This document shows, piece by piece, positions 48,761 through 63,734 of a stretch of 64,000 nt of DNA; positions within the stretch are counted from its first letter, which is position 1, and each line of letters opens with the position of its first letter. Under the pieces are notes generated by a model, which was not told where the DNA came from, did not search any database, and was given only the letters and a program-made list of their open reading frames with translations. The DNA lies in assembly GCA_049999765.1 (NCBI GenBank), contig JBNGIQ010009072.1:1-64000 (forward strand), read 5' to 3'. The position numbers were made by a program, and so were the translations under genes. This DNA comes from Phaeoceros laevis (Eukaryota; Anthocerotophyta; Anthocerotopsida; Notothyladales).

Positions 48761-50540
48761 AGGAGCATCAAGATGTGGCCAGGGACAGCTAGCCAAATGA
48801 GGGGGCTGAGGGTGCCGTCCTTGATGAAAGGGGACTGTCGTCCGTTCTGCGCAATCCCTACAGCACGATGCTAAAAGTCATGTCCCCGCAGTGTCTTCCC
48901 ATTTTGTGCCTCCTGTTGTATTTTTACACTGTAAAATAAAATTGTGGTCTGGTTTGCTCTTCTCGTCTCATCGACTTTCGCTTGTGGAGTGTGCACCCGA
49001 CCTGGGTTTACTCTCAGCAAGCCTAAGGGGGGGCATGCTTCGTATGCGACATGGAAGAAGCAACGGGAGTCTATATCAGAGCGGACTCCTAAAACTGCAT
49101 ACCTCTTACTGAGCATCCATGCCCACATCCTATGGATGCTCACATCCTATTTAAAAACTGCTCAGAGTCAAAGCAGCATCAGCTAACAAATGACTAAAAC
49201 CCTCTCGAGAACAACTCGTCGTTCAATCTGAAAGCTTACACAACAACTCGGCCGTGACCTGTAGTATGCCACTTCAAGTTCTACCTCAGGGCCTCTATGA
49301 GTTCGCATAAATCCATATGCAATTCCATCAGCATAGATGTGGTGAAAATTATGAGTGAGCTACAATGTGCTCTGCATCCTGAAAAGAATCACACATTGAG
49401 GAGTTCGTCTCAGAAGGTTCTCTGTCAGGTCAGGCTCATCTGGTCGGGTCAGCTTTCTTTGCAAACTTGGTGTCACTGCCATCTGAACTTCAGACTGTGA
49501 ACTCTCAGATAACCATGACTTGAGCGACGAGGAAGCAGAGTCAGATGCGTCTGAGGGCAGTGACAGGCTGAGACATGCGTTTGTGGAAGAATATGAAAGG
49601 TTCCGACAGAGCTTGCAAGTTCCAGTCTACGAAAAAGCTTTGCGCGAGCAGAGCAGGTGTTGTCCCCAGAAACTACCGGAACTTACTCTTGTTGCTATCC
49701 GCTGGTTCAGTCGGGATACAACAAGGGGCCTAAATAGTTCACATCGCGGTTCGGGTATATCGTCTGTTATTAAATTGCGCGCAATGCCGCCACGCCACTC
49801 CCCAGTGGAAGGTGGAAGAAGAAGAAACTTTGCTAACGTGCTAGAAGGCTTCAAAATAGAAGATCGTTGGAACCTGGAGCTAATCTTTTATCTAATTTAG
49901 CTAATTCAGAGTTTGATCATCTTCATTGCAACCTGAAAGATCCACGTGTTAGTTAGCATGCTGGCATGCCTGCTTTTAGGGGAGTCTGATCATCCGGTCC
50001 CGTGACCCCGTCCCCTTCGCCTTCGCCCGGTTGCAGAAGCTTCTCCGATCGGAACGGAGAAACCTAGTCTAGACGTTTGGTGAGACTTCTGACTCGTAGG
50101 CAACATCTTCCCGGTCCAAGTTTATCATATCTAATTGTCTGCGAAGGAGCGCTGCCTATGTCAGCGGCAAGTCCGATCGAGGCTGGCACGCGTGATTGTC
50201 TATATATGTGCATCAAATCGCTCAAAGGTTTATGCCCACAAGCGGGGAATTTTCGATCAACTGCTGACGGCGAGATCGCACACACGGCGATTCATAGGAG
50301 GATGTGTGGAGACTTTCTCTGGATCCGGTTTTCAGAGGCTTCTGTGCGCGTGTAATATTCGGTGTTGGATGTGGATTTGTTATGTGAAGAAGGCAGGATC
50401 CTCATGCTTAGCTAGATTATTTCCTCTGGTGCATGGAAGGATTCGGTTTTTGAGAGCGGAGCATCTGAGGCGGCTGTTGCTGAGTTGGGATTTGTGAAAG
50501 CCAGAAGTGTATACCGCAGGGGATTGAACGTTTAGGAAAG
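48761..50540. other. Mostly non-coding; one acidic ORF of unknown status
   Basis: An ORF at 49520-49900 starts MSDEEAESDASEGSDRLRHA and continues FVEEYERFRQSL; it looks protein-like for about 60 residues and then loses character. No family is recognised and no splice structure is clear. The last ~400 bp are probably 5' UTR of the next gene. Confidence 0.35.
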
Positions 50541-51871
50541 ATGAAGCAGGCACACGATGCTTTGCTCCAGGCTTTCATGTCTAAGGAGGATTATGACAAT
50601 CTCCGGGAGGAGGAGAGAGTGTGGGGGAAGCTCACACGGCCTTTACTCATGTCTGTGGTTACAGTGATCTGGACTGCCATAGTAATTGCTGGGGCAGTCA
50701 TGATCAATATAGTCTTTGGGGTCACAGGAGAAGAATACCCTTTCTGTCAGAAAAGGCGCCTGGAGCGACTCCCTTTAGACACGCCTGGTGATGAAGCACA
50801 CAGAGATCGCGTCTTTCCATATACAGAGGAGGAAGTGGTCACATTCTTTTGGACGGTAGTTTTCCTTCCAACCGCGATTCTCTTCGCCGTGGCATCGGTA
50901 TATCTGATAGCAGGTACCGGTTTTTTCTGTTTGGAGGTGCTGGGGAGGCTGTGTGCCGAGCTGCCAGTAAACCCTAGTTTTGCTTCTCTTGCTCCGCATG
51001 CATTGCGATTCAGGAAGATAGAAAAGTGCGTGTCTGGAAGGTTTCGGCGACCGAGAACATCATTGTTCTGACCATGGGGTTGTTGAACACTTGTGTTGCA
51101 TTACTGATAAGGTTGAACTAGGATCAGGATACAGGGATGGATGTCTGACTGTAGTTTTCCAACTTCGTTTTCATTGCTTTCAGGGATCTCGGTTGCATAC
51201 AGTGCCCCAGAGAGACACGGGTGCTTGAAAGTAGTGGAGAATAATTGCTGCGCATCCAAGAGAGGTGAGTAGTTACATTGGCTGCCGCAATTTCAGGATC
51301 ACTGCATCGCTGTTTGCTGGTTGGACCTGGTGGAATTGTAGGACCCTACAAGCAACTTCGTGTCATGTTGCAAACATATCGCAGAGACTTGAACTTTCCT
51401 CCTCATCTGCTGTTTGCAGGTGGTGTGCGCTGCCTGGCAACTCTGAATACCTGTTTTGCAGTTGCCTTCGCCTTGATGGCCTTGTTCCTGGGCTCCAGCG
51501 TCGTCGTTTTTGAGACAGACTGCTCTTACGTTCTGTTCTGGTGCTATGAAGTAGTGGCTTGGGGTCTTGTGTTTCTGCTCGGAGGTACCGCTATCTTCTT
51601 GAGGCGCAAGGCAGCTGTCATAATGGACGAGGGGGAGTATTATGGTCATCACGTCACAGGGGTGGAGCTACTGGAAGCTACACCTGTGCCACAAACAGTG
51701 ATGGAAAGGAGAGTAAATAGGGGGTACCGCAAGTCTTGGATGGGGTCGGGGTTATCATCCTCAGATGAGGAGGATGGGCTTCCTACCCCCGGCCTTGATG
51801 ATATTTGGGATGATGATCCCACTCAGGTTTACGACCCTCCCCATGACTACGAAAGGGGAAGTATCCAGTAG
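50541..51871 (+). CDS. Four-helix membrane protein, unknown function
   Basis: Three exons (50541-50913, 51184-51264, 51420-51871) join in phase to 301 residues. The cytosolic N terminus (MKQAHDALLQAFMSKEDYDN, LREEERVWGKL) precedes a first helix (VTVIWTAIVIAGAVMINIVF). A Cys/charged loop follows, then a second helix (FFWTVVFLPTAILFAVASVY), a Cys-containing loop (GCLKVVENNCCASKRG), a third helix (TCFAVAFALMALFLGSSVVV) and a fourth (VVAWGLVFLLGGTAIFLRRK). The C terminus is acidic (SSSDEEDGLPTPGLDDIWDD). I do not recognise the family; the layout with paired loop cysteines resembles tetraspan proteins but lacks the tetraspanin CCG motif. It lies 2.4 kb upstream of the Amt-PP2C gene on the same strand. 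Confidence 0.7.
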
Positions 51872-54264
51872 ATTTTATATATCAGAGTCGTTACTGAGCT
51901 GCCTGGGAGGATCCAATTACAAGGAAAACGATGTTGGCATCGTCGGCCAATTGATTGCTCCCTTCAAGTGGTTCTGCAATGATTTGTTTGCAGGTTGTTG
52001 TGGCCATTTTAGATGCCCTCTTGTACCACACTACACTTAGGCCCAGGGTGTTGAAAGCTTACCTACCTGGGCGGATGGAGGGCATCGCTTGTGCAACTTT
52101 AGCTCAACAAAAAGCGAGAGGTTGTGATGTTGTAGTATTCCTGTTCCTAATCTACCCATCAGCTCCCGTGTTTGCGGACTCATGACAAAATGAGGCTGAT
52201 CGTTTGAACAGGCAGTTGTACAGTTGGTTTCATCCCGTTGTGTGAGTTACACTGTGGGAATGATATTCCCTGGTGTGGCAGCTCTAGACAGGGCTCCATG
52301 GGGTGCTCTCTGAATTCCTTGCAGTCCCTATCTGTGGCTTTAAGTGACGTCTGCAGCATGTTACTGATGCTAGTTGGCGTCGTTGTCTTGGCCTTGATGG
52401 AATTGCGGGTCCCTGAACCGTATGAGAGCATCGTTTGGCTTTTGACGGAATTAGGCTACGGTTCCTGTACTTTCTGTGCTTTCTCCGAATGGTATCGGGT
52501 GGATGACGTCACAATCAATGGTTACCTCACTACCGACCACGGCCTCATCTACTGATTTCTGCATAGGAGGAGTGTTTTGGCTGTTGCTGATTCCTCCTGG
52601 CAGTGTCTGTCAAGGGAATATTCTTCAAGTCATGGGAAGACGAGAAGCTTCTGGGGCCGCTGGACATGCCGTCTCATTCCGCCATGTCTGCCAGCTCTTG
52701 GAGACCAAGTTTTCATTGCAGCCATTATCCAAAGGCACTGATATGACGGACGATGTCGGACGCTGTCATCCGAAAAATTTGGGGATGCTAAAACCCAACC
52801 TTGGGTTGAGCGTTGTAAACTCTAAAGCCTATAGACTCGATGCAGCTGTGAGAATTGCTTGAAGGTTCATGTCTGGTGCTCAAGAGGACAGCAGTTTCCA
52901 GCCTCTGGACACGCTTATTGGGGCGCAGGCTGGGACCTCCGGGCAGGGCAATCCAAGAATGACAGACCACCCGACGAGGTCAGGCCTGCACACTGTACAC
53001 TTCGACTACCAGGCGGGAAAAACGAAATTCACAACAATTTGTTCGTGACTGTGTAGTTACTCGTGTGCCGAGATTCCGCGGAAAACAGCATGGAAACACT
53101 TTCACTGAACCGGAGAAGACGGGATAGATCTTACCGGAATCACGTGCAGCCTTTCACTGCGGCCGGTGGACACAGACTAATCGATTATACCAAGGGCGAT
53201 ACCTAGCTGCCCTTTTAACCTTGTGCACGCAGCAACGCAACAAATACCTCCGCAATAGTCGTAGAATAGCAACCAGGAACTCCGGAGGCCCAAAGCGGCC
53301 AGTCTAGAGTTACCTTTCAGGGAGACTTACCTCGCCCAAAATCTTGGGAAGTTATTACGCTTGGCACGCCGAGGCACACCTGGCTCCACGGAGAAAGTGG
53401 TGGGGTAATTGAAGGCTTGCTGCATATTTCATTCAGACTGGGGAAGGTGCCGGTGAGGTGCTTCCGTGTCTCGTTGTGGTCCGGCTTGTTCCCTTTATGC
53501 GGTGTGGATTTCGCAGCGCCCCGGCCCCATTGTCCTTGCAAGCAACAAGCTGCACCATGTGATTGCATTGCGCGAGCTATGTGCCGGCGCCAAATTGGAG
53601 GAACGGACGATCGTCGCTCGATTTTCTGCGGTGTACCTTGTACTGCATGTGACGGCACTACTACCAAACGGATCCGCACGGAATTCTGGCTGTAGGGAAG
53701 CCCTGGATTGGTGGAAATGGAAAGGAATTTCTCACGGCTTTTGGATGTCCTTGTGACCTGCCCCTCAGGATTGCTGTTTGCAACCAAAAGTTGCAGCAGA
53801 GGTGGTTGAACTGCCAGGATGGAGGGCTGGAGCATCTCGCTGGGCTGCTATTTGGGCGGCTCGAGGCAAACTTCAGCTCCGGGGTGGGTGTAGCGTATCC
53901 GGTAGAGGGGAGGGTTGCACTGTACGACCAGTCAGTCACGGTTCGCCTTGGAACCAGAGATCAACAGAGCATGCGGCAAATTGGCGAGTTTTGGGGTCAC
54001 ATGGCTGTGTTTCCTTGACAGCTGCGAAGTCCGTATCTGAATTGGATGGCACCTTCTGTTTCTGTCTTCGTTATGGAGACAGCATTCAGCTCAACATTTT
54101 CGGAAGCTCCATTCGAGTTGATCTGACACAGTGACCAAAGCTAGACGCTCCGCTTGAGGAATGTGGAGCAGGAGAGAGCAGGGAGGCCGTTGCGAGGCAG
54201 ACAGGACTCAGTCGAAGTTCGTCAGGTATTGACAATGTCTTCTGGGGCTTGAACGAAGAAAAGC
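51872..54264. other. Unassigned region with some coding-like blocks
   Basis: Blocks at 53541-53660 (LASNKLHHVIALRELCAGAK, LEERTIVARF), 53791-54018 (MQQRWLNCQDGGLEHLAGLL, then VRLGTRDQQSMRQIGEFWG) and 54040-54134 (SVSELDGTFCFCLRYGDSIQ, LNIFGSSIRVDLTQ, stop) look like exons of one plus-strand gene, but I could not join them or name a family. A small ORF at 52869-53048 also exists. Nothing else is supported. Confidence 0.35.
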
Positions 54265-57200
54265 ATGGCCGACTTCGCGAGTAGCATTGCCGAGATCAAC
54301 AGCAAGCTCGACTACCTCAACATAACTTTTCATAAACTTGCGGACGACGACCGAAAAGTATCTGGGCAGTTATGGAAGCTTCAAGCAGCCTTCTTTGTGT
54401 TCCTTATGCAGGTGAGTCGGTGCCCATGTTCCGGTAGTTGATGATTCCGTTTTTTCCTGCAGTCTTTTCTCAAAAGTATTCAGGTGGTTGCCGTTACCTT
54501 TGCTGCAGGTGGGATTTTCTCTGGTGGAAGCCGGAACTGTGCGGGTGAAAAACACCCGCAATATTATGGTGAAGAATGTTCTAGACATGTGCATTTGCGT
54601 GATTTCTTTCTGGTTTTTTGGCTATGCGATCAGCTTTGGCGAAGGGAAGGAGGTCATAGGGTGGAAGTATCATGATGGAAAGCCTGCGTTTTTTGGTAAT
54701 AGAGAGCAGCTGAATTTCTTCTTTGAATTAGCATTTGCTACGGCCTGTGCTACTATCATCGCTGGATCTATTGCCGAGCGCACACAACTACGGGCCTATC
54801 TTATTTACAGGTAAGTAACCTGGCTCCTAGGTGACCTTGTTGATGATTTCAGAACCCCAATTAAGTTCTGTTGTCTGTGCTTTTATGGACAAAGCCGTTT
54901 CGCAATCATGCTTTCCAATGACACTCTGCATGTGTGTCTTATCAGCTTCTTTCTGAGCTCCTTTATCTATCCAGTAACGGCGCATTTGATATGGTCAAGC
55001 ACTGGCCTGCTGAGTGCTGATAGCAAGACAAAAATACTCGGCACAGATGGTGTCTTGGACAATGCAGGGTCCATGGTTGTCCATGTTACTGGTGGTGCAA
55101 CTGCACTTGTAGGGGCATGGATGGTTGGTCCCAGAATTGGCAGGTTTGACATCGAGGGCAACCCTGTCCCCATGCAAAGTCACTCAATGGTTCGTACCCT
55201 CATCCCAGACAATAGTGTTTTCGGTCCATAGCTATGACCAGCAGCAGATTGAAGACTGCTTGCCCTCTCTACCTAGGAGTATTGGTCATCTTCTGTTGTT
55301 GGCTGTTATTACTGTGTAAAGGCTCTTTCATGATCTATCTGTACATGGAGTCATCCCTCGTCCAGAGAAACTAAGGACGTTCACACGATTTTGCAGGCTT
55401 TCGTTGCAGCAGGCACGTTGTTGCTGTGGGTAAGCTTTTTTGGGTTCAATACTGGCCCTGTTAACTTCGGAAACTCTGAGAATACAACTTGGACAACAGA
55501 CATTGCACGAGTGGCTCAGAACACTACCCTGACTGCAGCCTTTTCAGGGATTGTGGTGTACATCTTTACTCAGACAGTAAATAAGAGATCAAAACCGGAG
55601 GATGTTTTCAATGCTGTAATTGGTGGCTTGGTCGCAGCGTGTGCGACAAGCAGTGTTGTGCAACCTTATGGGGCAGCAGTAACAGGTAATCAAAGTGAGT
55701 TGGTGCGTTTGTGACCTTTTGTGGTGTATAACGGCAAGCAGGTAGAAGGCTGCTCACTGAGCTGACTGGTCACACTGTGTGCAGGTTTTGTTGCCGGTTT
55801 TGTGTATTTGGGTGGTGTGAGGGTTATGACCAGGTTCCAGATTGATGACGTTGTCATGGCTGCTCCTGTGCACCTTTTTTGTGGAACCTGGGGTGGTCTC
55901 GCTGTGGGCCTGTTTGGGACCAAATCCAACATTCGGCATTCATTCAACATTGAAGATCCCAGAGGTTGGGGACTTTTCCATGGGGGTGGTGTGCGACAAC
56001 TCCTTGTTCAAGTGAGTACTGTTGTCATCCCGTTGTCTACAACAGGTGCTGAAGGTTGTGATTGAGCTTTCCCAGCCTAATCCCGTGTTATACATTCGCA
56101 GATGGTAGGTCTCTTCACAGTTTATATATGGGTGGGGATATCCAGTTTTGTGCTGTTCTATCTTCTCTCTTTCTTCAATGCTTTACGGGTTGATCGGCAA
56201 GAAGAAGAGGTGAGTCTGTCAGCAGCTCACACAAAACACTGACTTCCATCATCTGTTGTTAAACTGGAACCACTTGTAGTTAAAATCTTCATCTTCACCT
56301 GTAGGCTGGCTTAGACTTGGCTTTTCATGGGGGCGAAGAGAAAGATACGTCAGAATTATGGCCTCGGGATACACGCCGCCATATTGATTTTGTGAGGAAC
56401 AGGAAAATATTCTCTGTTGGACAGCTCCAGGGGAAGCTTAGAGCAGTTTTTCAGCCTCGCAAAGGGGACAGGTCCCTCAAGAGTTCACTATGGCATAAGT
56501 CTCTAAAGCGTACTGCCTTCGGGGAGTTCTCATTTGCTATGTATGAGGCAAATTACTTTATGGAGGATGCTGGTGAGGTAAGTTCGCTTAGGAGACCACA
56601 GAAGTTGATACTGTTTGTTATGTAAGTATGGATGAGCTAATCATCTTGGGTTTGCAGTAGAACATTTGCTAACAGAGTGATTCTGTTTCTGCAACTGAAG
56701 GTGGAGGCAACTCTGAGTGGTGTTTATATTGGGGTGCACGATGGTCATGGGGGTACAGAAGCATCAAAGTACTTGAAAGACCATCTTTATGAAAACTTAA
56801 AAGGTGGAGTACTGAATTCTTTTCACGAGCTGCAACAAATTTAGGATGACCTGGTACAGCACTTGATTGCTTCTTGTGAAGAGTTGTTCTAACACTCCTG
56901 TTTATGTCACAGGCCGCATTCTGGAGAATAATGGTATTGTTTCTCCAGAGGAAATCAAAGCCGCATTTGCAGACACAGAAGGAGAATTTGTCGATATTGT
57001 CCGTGATGCTTTTCAAAAATCACCACACTTGGCCACTGTGGGTTCTTGTTCTGTCGTAGCGATCATAACAAGTGAAACTCTGTATATCGCAAACTTGGGA
57101 GATAGCAGAGCAGTTCTCGGGTGCAGAAGAAAGGATGGGTTATACCCTATTCAGTTGTCACAGGATGACAACGTAAATCTGCCTGAAGTAAGAGAAGCTT

Positions 57201-58069
57201 ACAATCAACTGCACGAAAACTGTTGCGGTGGAAATGTAGTTTGGGAGAAGAATGGAATTTGGAGGATTAAAGGCAAGCTACAGGTGAATTAAACTTCGTC
57301 TCGACGCTGGTTCTCTTCACCATGCAGTGTGTCGTATGGTTCTGATTCTATTGTTTCAACGCAGGTAGTGAAATCCTTTGGAGATTTGTTCATGAAGCAT
57401 CGGGAATTCAACCGGGAACCACTCTTCTCTAGATTCCGTGTTCCTGAACCATTTGTCCCACCATTGTTGTCAGCGGAGCCATCAGTAACCGTTCACATGC
57501 TTTCTGCAAATGATGAGCTTCTGATTATAGCGTCTGATGGACTGTGGGAGTATTTGAGCAATCAGGAAGCTTTAGACATTGTTGCTAGCAACGGCCGGAA
57601 GGTGATTTTTGTACATCTGGGTCAAGCTTTTCAGTTTCAGGTCCATGATCCATTGCAAGTAACAAATAGAGAGTTTGCAGTTTGCGTGCTTACAAACTTT
57701 TTGACTGACATGCAGGATATTGCACGTATCCTCATCAAAAGCGCTCTGCAGAGAGCAGCAAGGAAGCATGAAGTGACGTATAGTGACCTGCTTCAGATGC
57801 CTGGAGGGCAGCGCAGAGAGTACCATGATGATATGACAGTGATCGTCTTCTTCTTCCGGCATGGATCCAAGCAAAAACAAGTGGCGGCTGAAATCTGGAA
57901 GCAGTCTTTATCTTTGAAAGGTGGGGATGAAGCCAAGGAGATCCTTACCACATCACATGTTCCGGCAAACCTTCGGCTTCGTCATGCCGAATCTCGGAAC
58001 GGTAGCAGCCCCTTCTTAAAGGATTCAAAATCTCGCCGACCTGACGATGATCATATCGTCGAAGTGTAA
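54265..58069 (+). CDS. Ammonium transporter fused to PP2C protein phosphatase
   Basis: Eleven exons: 54265-54411, 54509-54810, 54946-55189, 55397-55685, 55785-56011, 56102-56209, 56305-56577, 56701-56803, 56913-57283, 57365-57601, 57716-58069. All have GT/AG borders and compatible phases, giving 884 residues. Residues 35-450 are an Amt/Rh channel: LMQVGFSLVEAGTVRVKN, AGSIAERTQL, twin histidines H196 (VVHVTGG) and H357 (PVHLFCGTWGG), and the C-terminal LRVDRQEEEAGLDLAFHGGE. Exon 7 carries that tail, a basic linker and the phosphatase start (AFGEFSFAMYEANYFMED). PP2C motifs follow: GVHDGHGG (D544), GDSRAVLG, KSFGD (D695), IASDGLWE (D746), HDDMTV (D806). All metal-binding acids seem present, so both halves look functional. 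The phosphatase would face the cytosol. Confidence 0.93.
57602..57715 (+). other. In-frame intron inside the PP2C domain
   Basis: 114 bp, GT...TGCAG, a multiple of three with no stop in frame. Removing it restores the PP2C consensus (EALDIVASNGRK then DIARILIKSALQ). Retention would add 38 residues without truncating the protein. Confidence 0.75.
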
Positions 58070-60981
<2,912 letters not shown>

Positions 60982-62162
60982 TCCACCATTTCCTAGTTCC
61001 TTGTTGCGATGGGGCAGTGTGGCCTCCCTGGAACAGCTGGTTCCCATTCTCAAGTTTGAAGGCGTTCAAACAGGTACAGCCGTTATCTTTGTGCTGTGTG
61101 ACTCTTTTCTTCTCACAGAGGTGGTCGAATATTTCCTACGGTTATGCCCCTCGTCGGTGATGCCCAGTTACTTTCATCCTGCAGATATAGTGCAATTGAT
61201 TCTACAGCTGCTGATGGGTGCAAGTGGAGGGGGCCTGGGCTTCACGAGTCTGGAGAGACTAGAATGGAAGACCTTCTTGTGAACGTGTACAACATGTAAC
61301 AATGTAACAAAAAAAATGCAATCTGCCATACCAAGGGCTTCCAGAAATGCAGGATCCAGCCCTGCATGTCTTGGCAATTGTGGCAACTGCTGCAGTAGTC
61401 TGATGCTACAATTTCTCCGCTCAGGTATTATCTGTAAAATTCTTGAACAGAGTAATGCAAACAGCAGCACTGTGACTCCTTTGGCTGTAAAGTTGAGGAG
61501 ATGCTTTTTCAGCTCCAGTTTCAAAAGAAAAAAGTTCCAGGGTTTCTGTCGAACGCGTTCCAGTCCGAACGCCATCGAACGCGTTATTTACATTTGAGGA
61601 AACGCTCCCTCTTATTAGGGTTAAGGGTATGGGGAACCGTTCCCCAATACCTTATTGGAATTAAGAACGGGAACGGTTCCCGTTCGCGAAGTAACCTGTC
61701 CTGCTGCCGCGACCTGCCCGCCACCCCCAGCTATGCCACGGCTTGCCCGCAGAAAAAATCAAAATCAAATGAGAAAAAATCAAAACTCAAATACCAAGTT
61801 AAAGGATGAATATTGTATGTGCTTATGTATTTATAATTATCGGTGAACTTGGTGGATACTACTGGATAGCTGTTGTTTTATTGAATGGAAGCTTACAACT
61901 TGCAAGGGTCACAACTTGCAAGGGTCACACCTCTAGGTGGCAAGAGTCAAAATCAAGTTCTCTACTCTGGTTTTCTACACCGGTTTTCTACACCATTAGT
62001 CTAACCAAAATTAGTATGTAGATATAGCATTCCTGTGTTTCACTTCCATCTCTTTTACTTCTCGGTGAGAAGGTCCTAAGTGAGAAGAACAAAGCTCCCC
62101 GGATTGACCAATTTCACTTTATACACCCACATTCCCGAGCTTCAGGCAATGTGCGACATGCT
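60982..62162. other. 3' flank of katanin and repeats, no gene seen
   Basis: Probable katanin 3' UTR up to about 61.3 kb. At 61630-61690 the palindromic runs GGGAACCGTTCCCC and GGGAACGGTTCCC lie 30 bp apart. Short direct repeats of ACAACTTGCAAGGGTCAC (61895-61930) and GGTTTTCTACACC (61968-61994) follow. Confidence 0.5.
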
Positions 62163-63062
62163 TCACTGCACCTTTTTAGTCTTGACCCAGTTGGTGGAAA
62201 ACTCCCAGTTGTGCAGAATGTAATCTCCGTTCTCAGAAACGGGCACTCTGGTGGAGAAGCCGACGAAAGATTTCTCCTTCACATACTTGGAGAGCTGGAA
62301 CGGCGAGTAGTCGATAACGACGGTGGACTTGTTCCTGTCGGGCTTGCCGTTGGGCCCATTTGTCTTGTGGAAGCGCACCACCAGGTTCTCCTTCACCGCG
62401 TCGTAGTCCACCCAGATTCCCACCTTCCTGTTGGTGAAGTCCTGAGGCGCTCCCAGCGTCTTCACCGCCACCGACTTGAGGCTGTTGATGTCCAGGCCGA
62501 TGTGCGGGATGGACGACGCGTCCCAGGTCGTGAACTCCCGGGACGTGTCCAGCTCCACGGCCACGGTGCGCGGATCGACGCCGCCCAGCGGGTTGCCGGT
62601 GGCGGTGTCGATCGGGAAGAGGCCGATGCTCTCGGCCCCGCTGCCCCTCACGGCCTGGTCGGGGGTGATGGCGAAGGCGATGCCGCCGCCGAAGAGCGTC
62701 TGCGGGCCGTTGTTCTCCGAGTTCTTGCTGACATCGACCGCGAAGAAGGTGGAGAAGGAGGCGGCCAAGTGCGTTCCCTTCTTGTACAGCTGCACCGGCT
62801 TCTTGTACTGGTAGCGCACCGACACCACCTCGTTGTCGTTGGTGAAGACGACGGTGTTGGCCGATTGAATGCACACCAAGTCCGAGGTCAGACCCACTTC
62901 GCTGTTGTAGCTGCAGTTGATGGCGGGCGTCCAGGGCGGGAATGAGAGGTGGACGGGCTTGGGGAATGCGCCCTTCCCCTTGGCGCTAGCGGCTCCCAGC
63001 ACCGCGACTAGGAGGAGGAGGAGGCGGAGGTGGTGGAGAAGAAGAGGAAGACGACGCCCCAT
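62163..63062 (-). CDS. Secreted legume-type (L-type) lectin
   Basis: Single exon, 299 residues. Residues 1-27 form a clear signal peptide (MGRRLPLLLHHLRLLLLLVA). The legume-lectin jelly roll follows: LAASFSTFFAVDV, FGGGIAFAITPDQAVRGSG, SIGLFPIDTATGNPLGG, TVAVELDTSREF (metal-binding ExD pair), TWDASSIPHIGLDINSLKS (Asp and His ligands), then VGIWVDYDAVKENLVVRF and FVGFSTRVPVSENGDYILHN. No transmembrane segment or kinase follows, so it is a lectin-only protein, probably apoplastic or vacuolar. The loop between ExD and the Asp/His pair is short. A role in sugar recognition or defence is likely by family. Confidence 0.9.
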   Translation of the reverse strand: MGRRLPLLLHHLRLLLLLVAVLGAASAKGKGAFPKPVHLSFPPWTPAINCSYNSEVGLTSDLVCIQSANTVVFTNDNEVVSVRYQYKKPVQLYKKGTHLAASFSTFFAVDVSKNSENNGPQTLFGGGIAFAITPDQAVRGSGAESIGLFPIDTATGNPLGGVDPRTVAVELDTSREFTTWDASSIPHIGLDINSLKSVAVKTLGAPQDFTNRKVGIWVDYDAVKENLVVRFHKTNGPNGKPDRNKSTVVIDYSPFQLSKYVKEKSFVGFSTRVPVSENGDYILHNWEFSTNWVKTKKVQ

Positions 63063-63734
63063 CGCTGTGTTGTCGTCGCTCAAGGATTGAGAAAAAGGGG
63101 GAGCTGAATTCAGAGAAAGCGCGCAGTACGGCAAAATCGGGAGTGATGAAGCAAGGAATTGCGGTGAGGGTGGGGCGCGGTGGCGACGAGGTGTGATGAA
63201 GTGGTGGATCCTTGGATGAATGCTGGATAAGAGCTTGTCGCAATTTGTAGTGCTCCGTCACCGCCTGTGACAGCGAGAGCCGGTGGGCCAGGTAACGTGC
63301 CCGTCAACTGGCTTTGGCTGGATTGCTTAAAGAAGCAATGCCACCAGCTCTGCTCGTCAAGGAGGGTCAAGATACCATGGAAGGCTTGGGTCTTGGCCCT
63401 TGCCATTTGGTTCTGCCGAAAGGCCAAGCTACGACCCGGTCAACCGGTGATTAGTCTAATTCCTTAATGGAATGCCCCTGTAGAGCATGCCCTCCCACCA
63501 TGTGCACTTTGAAAAAATAGGTGATGCCGATAACTCTGAGGAAATAAAGCAGAGACTACATCTGCATCAAAATTGGAAGCTGATGTTGCCATTAAAAGGA
63601 AGTGTTCACTGTTGTGATCTCAGCCATTTTGTGGATGACGTGCCATTCTCTGATGCCTGGGTCTTAAATCTGCAAAAAACAAACTCATCATCTGTCTTAA
63701 GTGCTCTTTGCCTGTTGATTAGGTCTGGTGCAAT
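63063..63734. other. Intergenic, no gene seen
   Basis: Promoter side of the lectin gene and 3' flank of the GMPPA gene. No coding sequence recognised. Confidence 0.5.

Noticed and set aside
62151-62945. Plus-strand 264-codon ORF opposite the lectin
   Set aside because: An antisense shadow with an His/Val/Arg-rich composition that no real domain explains.
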